38,083 nucleotides of DNA. Origin: Gammaproteobacteria bacterium (GTDB lineage Bacteria > Pseudomonadota > Gammaproteobacteria > Steroidobacterales > Woeseiaceae). Positions within the stretch are counted from its first letter, which is position 1. The number at the start of each line of letters is the position of its first letter. Made by a program: the position numbers and the translations under genes. The notes beneath the pieces were generated by a model, which saw nothing but the letters and a program-made list of their open reading frames with translations, made no database searches and was not told where the DNA came from. Positions 1-8,168 of this stretch are shown here, piece by piece. The stretch covers positions 1 through 38,083 of the forward strand of contig JAUHYO010000003.1 of NCBI GenBank assembly GCA_030426325.1. The letters are read 5' to 3'.

Positions 1-1
1 T

Positions 2-142
2 TTCGCCGGCTGTGGCCAAAGCGGTCCGCTGTTCGTTCCGGGCAACCCCAGCACGATGGCGGTCCCGCCATCGACGAGTAGCACCGAGAACGACGAGCAG
101 GATGAGCAGGACGACGGGGGCGATTCGTCAGAATCTGATTAA
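2..142 (+). CDS. LptM/YifL-like small lipoprotein, C-terminal part (5' truncated by window)
   Basis: Frame 2 reads FAGCGQSGPLFVPGNPSTMAVPPSTSSTENDEQDEQDDGGDSSESD*. CGQxGPLxxP is the LptM/YifL mature N-terminus, followed by an acidic tail. Not in the ORF track because the start is outside the window. Confidence 0.6.
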   Translation, partial: FAGCGQSGPLFVPGNPSTMAVPPSTSSTENDEQDEQDDGGDSSESD

Positions 143-144
143 CA

Positions 145-2835
145 ATGACCGACCTTGTCCTGATCGACGGGTCATCGTATCTGTACCGGGCCTTTCACGC
201 GCTGCCGCCCCTGACCAACTCGAAAGGCGAACCAACCGGCGCGCTGCACGGCGTGTTAACGATGATCCAGAAGCTCATTCGCGAAGAGCAGCCTGAGTAC
301 GTCGCTGTTGTATTCGATGCGCCCGGCAAAACGTTTCGCGACGAATTGTACGAAGATTACAAAGCGACCCGGCCCCCAATGCCGGACGAACTGCGATCGC
401 AGGTGCAACCCATACTGGACGCCGTTGAGGCGATGGGCCTGCCATTGCTTCGCGTACCCGGCGTGGAAGCCGACGACGTCATCGGCACGCTATGCAAGCA
501 AGCCGCCAGTCGCGGCTTGAATGTCCTGGTATCGACGGGTGACAAGGATCTTGCGCAGCTCGTCAATGACAATGTAAGCCTCATCAACACAATGAACGAT
601 TCGCGTATGGATCGTGACGGCGTGAAAGCCAAGTTCGACGTTTATCCCGAACAGATCGTCGACTATCTGGCGCTGGTTGGCGATACGTCGGACAACATCC
701 CCGGCGTTCCGAAAGTGGGCCCGAAAACAGCCTCCAATTGGTTGAACCAGTATTCGAGTGCGGCCGGCATCGTCGAGAACGCGGACGAAATCAAGGGCAA
801 GGTTGGTGACAGTTTGCGTGCCAGCATCGAATCGCTGCAGTTGTCGCGTGAACTCGCCACGATTCGCGATGATGTCGACCTTGACGTCGGCGTAGACAAG
901 CTCAAACCGGGTAGTGCCGACACATCGCGACTGAGGGAATTGTACGGACGGTTCGAACTGCGCACGATGTTGAGCCAGCTTGACGACGCCAACGAGGCGG
1001 CAGCCCCGGTCGTCGAAGCGAGCGACGATACGGATTACGAAACCGTACTTGACTGGAAGGCGTTTGATCGGTGGCTTGAGAAAATCGAACAAGCCGAACT
1101 CACGGCATTCGATACGGAAACCACCAGCATTAACTACATGCAGGCGGAAATCGTCGGTCTGTCAGTGTCTGTTAAGACGGGTGAAGCAGCCTACATCCCT
1201 GTCGCGCACGACTATCCCGGCGCGCCGGATCAGTTACCGCGCGACGACGTACTGGCAAAGCTGCGCAACTGGCTCGAGGACGACAATCGAAAAAAAGTGG
1301 GGCATCACCTGAAATACGACGCCCACATCCTCGCCCGGTACGGTATCGCCCTTCGCGGCATGCAGTTTGACTCAATGCTCGAATCCTATGTCCTGAACAG
1401 TGTCGCTACCCGTCACGACATGGACTCGGTTGCGCGCCAGTACTTAGGCCGCGAGACGATTCACTATGAAGATGTCGCCGGCAAAGGCGCCAAGCAATTG
1501 ACCTTCAACCAGGTCGATCTCGATACAGCCGCACCCTACGCCTGCGAAGACGCCGATATCACGCTCGAATTGCACAAGGTGCTGTGGGAGCAACTCGGGC
1601 AGCACGAATCGCTCAGGAAGGTCTACCTGGAAATCGAACAACCCCTGGTACCCATTCTGCTCGAGATGGAGGAAGCCGGCGTTCTGGTCGATCGCAAAAT
1701 GCTGACCACGCAAAGCGGCGAACTGGCAAAAAAGATGAATGAGCTGGAGGCCAAAGCACATGACCTGGCAGGCGGCCCGTTCAACCTTGGCTCGCCGAAG
1801 CAGCTGCAGGAAATCCTGTTCGAACAACAGGGACTGCCGGTTATTCGCAAGACGCCCAAGGGGCAACCGTCGACCGCGGAGGACGTGCTGGTCGAGCTTG
1901 CCTCCGACTATGAATTGCCTGCGGTCATTATCGAGTACCGCAGCGTCAGCAAGCTGAAAAGCACCTACACGGACAAACTCCCGCTTCAGATTGCCGAGAG
2001 TACCGGCCGCATTCACACCTCGTACCACCAGGCCGTGGCCGCGACCGGTCGCCTCTCCTCCACCGACCCCAACCTGCAAAATATTCCCATCCGCACGCCC
2101 GAGGGCCGCCGCATTCGGCAGGCGTTTATCGCGCCGGAAGGCAAGGTCCTGCTTGCCGCAGACTATTCGCAAATCGAACTCAGAATCATGGCCCACCTGT
2201 CAGCAGACGCCGGCCTGGTCGAGGCATTCTCCGAAGAGCTGGATGTGCATCGGGCGACAGCCGCCGAAGTCTTCGGCCTTGAGCTTGAGGACGTTACGGC
2301 AGATCAACGCCGGTCGGCCAAGGCAATCAATTTCGGCCTGATGTACGGCATGTCAGCATTCGGCCTCGCCAAACAGCTGGGCATTTCTCGCGGTGAAGCG
2401 CAGGAATACGTGAATCTGTATTTCGACCGCTATCCCGGCGTGAAGGCTTTCATGGACGACATCCGCGAGAAGGCAAGCGCCGACGGCTTTGTCGAGACCG
2501 TGTTCGGCCGACGCCTTTACCTGCCGGAAATCAATGCCCGCAACGCGAATCGGCGCCAGTATGCCGAGCGAACGGCGATCAATGCGCCAATGCAGGGGAC
2601 GGCGGCCGACATTATCAAGCGTGCAATGATTGCCGTGCATGCCTGGCTTAATAAAGATAAACCCGACGCCCGCATGATCATGCAGGTCCATGATGAACTG
2701 GTATTCGAAGTCGCCGCGAGCGAGGTCGACGCGGTACGTGATCGCGTGTTCAAACTGATGAGCGCGGCGGCTGAATTGTCGGTGCCACTGCAGGTCGATG
2801 CCGGTATCGGCAAGAATTGGGACGAAGCACACTAG
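145..2835 (+). CDS. polA: DNA polymerase I
   Basis: 896 aa, full length. 5' nuclease N-terminus, 3'-5' exonuclease-like FDTETTS, polymerase motifs (DPNLQNIPIRTPEGRRIRQAF, DYSQIELR, RRSAKAINFGLMYGM, QVHDELVFE). Confidence 0.98.
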   Translation: MTDLVLIDGSSYLYRAFHALPPLTNSKGEPTGALHGVLTMIQKLIREEQPEYVAVVFDAPGKTFRDELYEDYKATRPPMPDELRSQVQPILDAVEAMGLPLLRVPGVEADDVIGTLCKQAASRGLNVLVSTGDKDLAQLVNDNVSLINTMNDSRMDRDGVKAKFDVYPEQIVDYLALVGDTSDNIPGVPKVGPKTASNWLNQYSSAAGIVENADEIKGKVGDSLRASIESLQLSRELATIRDDVDLDVGVDKLKPGSADTSRLRELYGRFELRTMLSQLDDANEAAAPVVEASDDTDYETVLDWKAFDRWLEKIEQAELTAFDTETTSINYMQAEIVGLSVSVKTGEAAYIPVAHDYPGAPDQLPRDDVLAKLRNWLEDDNRKKVGHHLKYDAHILARYGIALRGMQFDSMLESYVLNSVATRHDMDSVARQYLGRETIHYEDVAGKGAKQLTFNQVDLDTAAPYACEDADITLELHKVLWEQLGQHESLRKVYLEIEQPLVPILLEMEEAGVLVDRKMLTTQSGELAKKMNELEAKAHDLAGGPFNLGSPKQLQEILFEQQGLPVIRKTPKGQPSTAEDVLVELASDYELPAVIIEYRSVSKLKSTYTDKLPLQIAESTGRIHTSYHQAVAATGRLSSTDPNLQNIPIRTPEGRRIRQAFIAPEGKVLLAADYSQIELRIMAHLSADAGLVEAFSEELDVHRATAAEVFGLELEDVTADQRRSAKAINFGLMYGMSAFGLAKQLGISRGEAQEYVNLYFDRYPGVKAFMDDIREKASADGFVETVFGRRLYLPEINARNANRRQYAERTAINAPMQGTAADIIKRAMIAVHAWLNKDKPDARMIMQVHDELVFEVAASEVDAVRDRVFKLMSAAAELSVPLQVDAGIGKNWDEAH

Positions 2836-2929
2836 CCCGCATTCGGCTTAGAACCCGTCTAAACTATTTTTATCGATATTTCAATGAGATAAGAATATTG
2901 CGGAACTGATTCTCAGCGTTTCGCTCTAA

Positions 2930-3058
2930 TTTCCCTGAGTGCATTAGTCACTCGCCTGTTTACCTCCCTAAACAGGCGTGCATGCGGTTTCCCCAAGCCG
3001 CCTGCTTCTCCTGGCCCCGGGGTAGCGACAGACATCGTTACTCCGGGGTTGTTTTTTT
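2930..3058 (+). ncRNA. Candidate trans-acting sRNA in the polA-engB intergenic region (Spot 42/ErsA locus), C-rich loops
   Basis: SL1 2953-2978 CGCCTGTTTA-CCTCCC-TAAACAGGCG (perfect 10 bp). SL2 2980-3005 GCAtGCGGTTT-CCCC-AAGCCGCcTGC (one mismatch, one G-U). Terminator hairpin 3015-3048 with T-rich tract 3049-3058. The 5' end is not resolved. Confidence 0.55.
3015..3058 (+). terminator. Rho-independent terminator
   Basis: CCCCGGGGTAGCGA-CAGACA-TCGTTACTCCGGGG followed by TTGTTTTTTT; 14-bp stem with two G-U pairs. Confidence 0.85.
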
Positions 3059-3649
3059 CCGCAAGGATTTCGTTAGAAATTCATCGAGACGGGCGCGGGC
3101 CTCGTCCTCGCCAGCACGCGTCAGCGCCGAGAACTGCTGCACAGTCGCGATACCCCGCAACTCGCGCCGGACGTTGAGCATCGCCGTAGCGGCCTGGCCG
3201 CGCTTGAGCTTGTCCGCTTTCGTCAGCAATACGTGCGTCGGGAGCGCTACCAACTCGGCGAATCCCAGCATTTGCGTGTCAAATGCCGTGATCTCTCGAC
3301 GTATGTCGACGATAAGAAACAGACCGGCCAGGCTTTTCCTCGACTCGAAATAGTTCGCCATCAGGTCGCGCCAATGCGCCTGCATCCGGGTGGAGACTTT
3401 GGCGAAGCCGTAGCCCGGCAAATCAACCAGCCGCTCGCCGTCCCGCAGCCCGAAGAAATTGACCAGCTGCGTCCGGCCCGGGGTTTTGCTGGTGCGCGCG
3501 AACTGCCGCCGGTTGACAATAATATTGATTGCGCTGGACTTGCCGGCATTCGAACGCCCGGCAACCGCCACCTCGGCGCCATCATCGGCAACGAACTGGC
3601 TGGGCGCATTGGCGCTCTTGATGAAATGGGCTTCAGGGTACTGCGACAT
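3038..3649 (-). CDS. engB: Ribosome biogenesis GTP-binding protein YihA/YsxC
   Basis: MSQYPEAHFIKSANAPSQF... GRSNAGKSSAIN (G1), TPGRTQLVNFF, DLPGYGFAKV (G3), LLTKADKL (G4). Start placed at the internal Met; the listed ORF is over-extended. Confidence 0.95.
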   Translation of the reverse strand: MSQYPEAHFIKSANAPSQFVADDGAEVAVAGRSNAGKSSAINIIVNRRQFARTSKTPGRTQLVNFFGLRDGERLVDLPGYGFAKVSTRMQAHWRDLMANYFESRKSLAGLFLIVDIRREITAFDTQMLGFAELVALPTHVLLTKADKLKRGQAATAMLNVRRELRGIATVQQFSALTRAGEDEARARLDEFLTKSLRKKTTPE

Positions 3650-3854
3650 GGGGGTACGGCCTGCGGATAATGTGTATAATTTGGCGCTGCTGCGGACAGG
3701 ACCGGTAGGCAAGTGTGACGGGTTCAGTGACATGCGGCAAGGCAGTTTAGCTAGTCTTGGAATCAGGGCCCTCTGCCACGGTTCAGCACAAACAACAAAT
3801 GACCACCATTGGGCGATGGCGCACGCCACCGCAGGGAAGTAACGGTTAGAAGAT

Positions 3855-4484
3855 ATGACAATCAAATTCAGGACGCTATTCGCGGTCGCCGGCCTTAGCC
3901 TGGCAAGCACCCAGATCTGGGCCGAAAGTCTTGTCGACGGATCCATTGAAGACGGCAAAGCCCGAGCCATCACCTGCAACGCCTGCCACGGCGTTGAAGG
4001 AAACAGCCAAAGCCCCCTGTGGCCCAACCTGGCCGGCCAGAATGCCCCCTATATTGTCGCGCAGTTAAAGGCCTTCAAAGACGGCACTCGCAGCGATCCG
4101 CTGATGAGCGCACAGGCGATGACGCTGACCGATGAAGAAATGGCGAATCTCGCCGTATATTTCGAGAGCCTTCCGGCGGCAGCGCAGGCAATTGCCGATC
4201 CGAAGCTGCTTGATCGCGGTGAGTCGCTGTACCGCGGCGGCAACCTGGAAGACAAAACATCCGCTTGCCTTGCCTGTCACGGCCCGAGCGGGCGCGGCAA
4301 TCCGGCTGCAGAGTATCCGGCACTTCGCGGACAGCATGCCGCCTACACGGCGAAACAGTTAAACGATTACAAGAACGGCGATAGAACCACCGACGGCAAA
4401 ACTCGCATGATGCGCGATATCGCCGCACGACTCGATAAAGAAGATATCGCCGCACTGTCTTCCTATGTACAGGGCCTCAAGTAA
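3855..4484 (+). CDS. Di-heme cytochrome c4
   Basis: 209 aa with signal peptide and two CXXCH motifs (CNACH, CLACH) in duplicated domains; next to engB and dsbA. Confidence 0.93.
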   Translation: MTIKFRTLFAVAGLSLASTQIWAESLVDGSIEDGKARAITCNACHGVEGNSQSPLWPNLAGQNAPYIVAQLKAFKDGTRSDPLMSAQAMTLTDEEMANLAVYFESLPAAAQAIADPKLLDRGESLYRGGNLEDKTSACLACHGPSGRGNPAAEYPALRGQHAAYTAKQLNDYKNGDRTTDGKTRMMRDIAARLDKEDIAALSSYVQGLK

Positions 4485-4486
4485 GC

Positions 4487-5320
4487 ATGAAACAGTTAAT
4501 CACAGTATTTTTGCTGGCACTCATCGTCGCCGGCTGCAGCAAGGAAGAAAAAGCACCGGTCGAAGAGACCGTGGCAATCGAAGAGCCGGCAGTTGAGACG
4601 GCCGAACAGATCGCCGAGAGTTCGGTACCGGACACCGAGTCACTTGAGGTTGTCGAGGAATCCGCTGCGGAGGTCGAGCCCGAAGACAAGGCCATTGTTC
4701 TCGCGCGCGCCGACGATGCGGCTGCGACCGTTCGCAACTGGAAATTCAAGGAAGGCAAGAACTTCACGCGCCTTATCCCGACACAACCGACTGTTGGCGG
4801 CGCCGACAAGATCGAGGTTGCCGAAGTTTTCATGTACAGCTGCCCGCATTGCTTTGACCTGGAAGCGCATATCAATCGCTGGGAGGAAAACAAGGATCCC
4901 GGCGTACGCCTCGTGCGCATTCCCGCCGTCTTCAATCAGCTTGCCCAGATGCATGCGCAGCTCTATTACACGGAAGTCTTTCTTGCCCGAAGTGGCGCGC
5001 TGAAAAACCCGAACGCCTTCCGGAATATGGTGTTCCAGGAGTTCCACGACCGAGGCAATCGCCTGGCGTCCGAAGCATCGATTCAGAAGGTTTTCGAACG
5101 TGCCGGTGTCAGTGCCGAGGATTTCAACCGGACCTGGAACTCGTTTGAGGTTAACCAGGCAATGCGGGTCGCTGCCGACCTCGCACGGCGCTACAACATC
5201 CAGAGCGTCCCGACGATCATCGTCAACGGCAAGTACCGCACGGATACCGCCATGGCGGGTGGATACCCACAACTGATCGAGCTGATTGACGAACTGACCG
5301 TTCGGGAAGGCCTCCGCTAG
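4487..5320 (+). CDS. dsbA: DsbA-family thiol:disulfide oxidoreductase, lipoprotein form
   Basis: Lipobox LIVAGC, acidic linker, CPHC active site (MYSCPHCFDLE), cis-Pro region QSVPTIIVNGKY. Confidence 0.92.
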   Translation: MKQLITVFLLALIVAGCSKEEKAPVEETVAIEEPAVETAEQIAESSVPDTESLEVVEESAAEVEPEDKAIVLARADDAAATVRNWKFKEGKNFTRLIPTQPTVGGADKIEVAEVFMYSCPHCFDLEAHINRWEENKDPGVRLVRIPAVFNQLAQMHAQLYYTEVFLARSGALKNPNAFRNMVFQEFHDRGNRLASEASIQKVFERAGVSAEDFNRTWNSFEVNQAMRVAADLARRYNIQSVPTIIVNGKYRTDTAMAGGYPQLIELIDELTVREGLR

Positions 5321-5326
5321 GACGCT

Positions 5327-6229
5327 TTAGCCGTCGTTTTCCGCGACGATCCTTAGCGCACCGGATTCGGCTCGACGCCAGTACAGTCGCTTCATCATTT
5401 CAATGGTCGCCGAGCCCCGGACTTCTTGCAGGCGGAACCGGCTGAGGTAAAGCTCTCCGTCGTCCGGATAGCGAACCAGGAGCAGGTCGCTGACTGTCAA
5501 AGTGTCCGGCGCTTGCCGGGCCGACCTGGCGGTGAGCGTCGACCATTCTGTTTTTGAAAGGCCCCAGCGCCGAAAGTCGTCATCGTAACTTTTCAGGTAG
5601 GCGTGCAAGTCGCCTGTCACCTGGCTGTCCGCCCAACCTGCAACCGCGTCTTCGAGCTCCTGGCGCAGTGCATCGTTTTCGCTGGCGGCAACCCAGGACA
5701 GGCTGCGAGTAATGACAACGGGCGTCACGTTGGCCTCGAATTCGGGAATCAGCGCAAGCAATTCCTCGTTCGGCAACGCAATGCAGCCATCGGTGTCTCG
5801 CTTCGGTCGCTTGCCGCCGTCAGGGTCAACCCCGTGGACCCAGATTCCATCACCGCTGCGGTCCGCCCGTTTGTCCCAGGCGTTTGGGTAGTCCAGCGGA
5901 AATGCGCTGACCCCGTATTTTTCGTGCAAGCGCGCGGTATCAAGTTGCTCGGTAACGAAGTAAACACCGATCGGGGTTCTGCGGTCACCGGATCGCTGCT
6001 TGCCGGCACCAGCCTGCCCGATCGACATGTACACGGAAGCGTTGTCGGTAATCTCGCCATCGCGGTAGGCAAATCGGTGAAACCGGCCGGTGGACACATC
6101 CGCAACGAACACACTGGAAACCGAATCCGGGATTCGAACCAGTGCCGCAGGCAGCAGGTCGGCCGCGGCCGATACGGGCTGCGCGTTGGCAACCAGGACA
6201 AGCGCAAGAAAAAAACGTAGGCGATGCAT
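5327..6229 (-). CDS. L,D-transpeptidase (YkuD fold; Cds6-like) with NTF2-like C-terminal extension
   Basis: Signal peptide; catalytic region GIWVHGVDPDGGKRPKRDTDGCIALPNEEL; C-terminal SnoaL/NTF2-like segment with WRRAESG. Confidence 0.88.
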   Translation of the reverse strand: MHRLRFFLALVLVANAQPVSAAADLLPAALVRIPDSVSSVFVADVSTGRFHRFAYRDGEITDNASVYMSIGQAGAGKQRSGDRRTPIGVYFVTEQLDTARLHEKYGVSAFPLDYPNAWDKRADRSGDGIWVHGVDPDGGKRPKRDTDGCIALPNEELLALIPEFEANVTPVVITRSLSWVAASENDALRQELEDAVAGWADSQVTGDLHAYLKSYDDDFRRWGLSKTEWSTLTARSARQAPDTLTVSDLLLVRYPDDGELYLSRFRLQEVRGSATIEMMKRLYWRRAESGALRIVAENDG

Positions 6230-6300
6230 CGGCCGATATTACAGCCAATCGGCTGGCATGCTAAGGTTTGGACAAGCACAATTCAGCACGAGGCGCCGCC

Positions 6301-8061
6301 GTGAAACGAATCCTTTCTGCCGTCATCTTTCTCTTGCTTGCAACCCCTTCGATGGCCGACAAGGCAACCGACCAGGCGTTTCAAAACCTTGCCGACGAGT
6401 ACATCAGCGACCTGGCCAATTTTTCTCCGGTGAGCGCGACGCTGATTGGCGATCACAGCGCAGACGACAAGCTCGACCGGGTCGATGCGGCCGGACGGGC
6501 TCGCTATCGCGCGTTACTGATCGAATACATAAAGGCGCTGCAGGCTATCGACACGAATGCCCTGTCCCGTGCCAACCAGATCGATGCGGCATTGCTTGCC
6601 AACCAGCTGCAATCGGATTTGTGGTCACTCGACACGCTCCAGGAATGGGCGTGGAACCCGTTGAATTACGTTGGAATGGCGGGCAGTGCAATTTACGGGC
6701 TGCTTGCACGTGACTTTGCCCCACTGGAAAGCCGCCTGAAAAACGTAACATCGCGCCTGCGGCAAATGCCCCGTTTTCTCAAGCAATCCCGAAGTGCAAT
6801 TCAGCCGGAGCGCGTACCGAAAGTTCATGCCGAAACCGCCATCCGGCAAAACCCTGGACTCGTGTCGATCATTGACACAATGGTGATCCCTGAAATGGGC
6901 GTGTTGTCCGACGCCGATCAGGCCGCACTCAACGAGGCGATCGAAATCGCCAAAGATGCCGTCGCCGAACATCAAACCTGGCTTGAACAGGAATTACTGC
7001 CACGCGCGGCCGGTGATTTTCGAATCGGCGCGCAGCTCTTCGACAAGAAGCTGGCATTTGCACTGAACTCGCCGATGAGTCGCAAGGAGATTACCGCGAG
7101 AGCGGAACAGGAATACGTCAACGTACGCAATGAAATGTATGAAGTGGCGAAGACTGTTTACTTAGGCATTCACCCTTTCACGTCTTTTCCCGATATCCCG
7201 AGCGAGCCCTACAAACAGGCGATTATTCGAGCGGCTCTCGAAGAGGCCTACCAGGAACTGCCTCCTCCGGATGGCATTGTCGACATTGCGAAAGAACAGC
7301 TGCAACAGGCTATCGACTTCGTCATAGAGAAAAACATCGTGACAATGCCGGAAGAGCCGGTCGAGATCATCATCATGCCGGAGTTTCAACGCGGCGTATC
7401 CGTTGCCTATCTCGATCCACCCGGGCCGCTCGATCGGGAACAGGCTGCCTTTTATGCGGTTGCACCGTTGCCGTCTGACTGGAACGAAGAACAGGTGCAA
7501 TCGTTTCTTCGCGAATACAATCTTTATTCCATTCAGGACCTGACCATCCATGAAGGTGTGCCGGGACATTACCTGCAGATCGCCCTGAGCAATCGTTATC
7601 CGTCGACGCTACGCGCCGTGCTTTGGTCAGGGCCGTTTGTTGAAGGTTGGGGTGTATACGCCGAACAAATGATGATTTCCGAGGGCTACCTCAACAACGA
7701 TCCGTTGATGAAACTGATCAATCTGAAGTGGTACCTGCGCGCCGTCACCAACGCGATAATCGACTCGGCGATACATGTGGATGGCATGACGCGTGAGGCC
7801 GCGATGCGCCTGATGGTCGAGGGCGGCTTCCAGGAAGAACGCGAGGCGGCCGGCAAATGGACTCGAGCACAACTCAGTTCCGCGCAATTGTCGACTTATT
7901 TTGTCGGTTACCAGGAGCACCTCGAAATGCGCGCCGCCGTTGAAAAAGCCTGGGGTGACAAGTTCACGCTAAGGCGTTATCACGACCAGGCCCTGAGCTA
8001 CGGTTCGCCGCCGGTTAAATACGTGCGAGCCCTGATGCTGGACGAACCGATCCCCCGCTGA
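6301..8061 (+). CDS. DUF885 family exported protein
   Basis: HEGVPGH metalloprotease-like motif and DUF885 architecture; signal peptide MKRILSAVIFLLLATPSMA from a GTG start at 6301. The ORF-track ATG at 6268 precedes the signal peptide. Confidence 0.88.
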   Translation: MKRILSAVIFLLLATPSMADKATDQAFQNLADEYISDLANFSPVSATLIGDHSADDKLDRVDAAGRARYRALLIEYIKALQAIDTNALSRANQIDAALLANQLQSDLWSLDTLQEWAWNPLNYVGMAGSAIYGLLARDFAPLESRLKNVTSRLRQMPRFLKQSRSAIQPERVPKVHAETAIRQNPGLVSIIDTMVIPEMGVLSDADQAALNEAIEIAKDAVAEHQTWLEQELLPRAAGDFRIGAQLFDKKLAFALNSPMSRKEITARAEQEYVNVRNEMYEVAKTVYLGIHPFTSFPDIPSEPYKQAIIRAALEEAYQELPPPDGIVDIAKEQLQQAIDFVIEKNIVTMPEEPVEIIIMPEFQRGVSVAYLDPPGPLDREQAAFYAVAPLPSDWNEEQVQSFLREYNLYSIQDLTIHEGVPGHYLQIALSNRYPSTLRAVLWSGPFVEGWGVYAEQMMISEGYLNNDPLMKLINLKWYLRAVTNAIIDSAIHVDGMTREAAMRLMVEGGFQEEREAAGKWTRAQLSSAQLSTYFVGYQEHLEMRAAVEKAWGDKFTLRRYHDQALSYGSPPVKYVRALMLDEPIPR

Positions 8062-8168
8062 TCATTAGCCCCCGTGGCGCGGGGAACATATTCCAAAGCG
8101 GCATAAAGCTGGGCGGCCGGGACGGGGTTTGCGTGCAACGAAAACCCCGGTCTTCGCATCTAATTCTT

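Noticed and set aside
3650-4027. N-terminal extension of the engB ORF to 329 aa
   Set aside because: Conserved EngB begins near MSQYPEAHF; the extension is antisense to the cytochrome c4 start and its upstream region.
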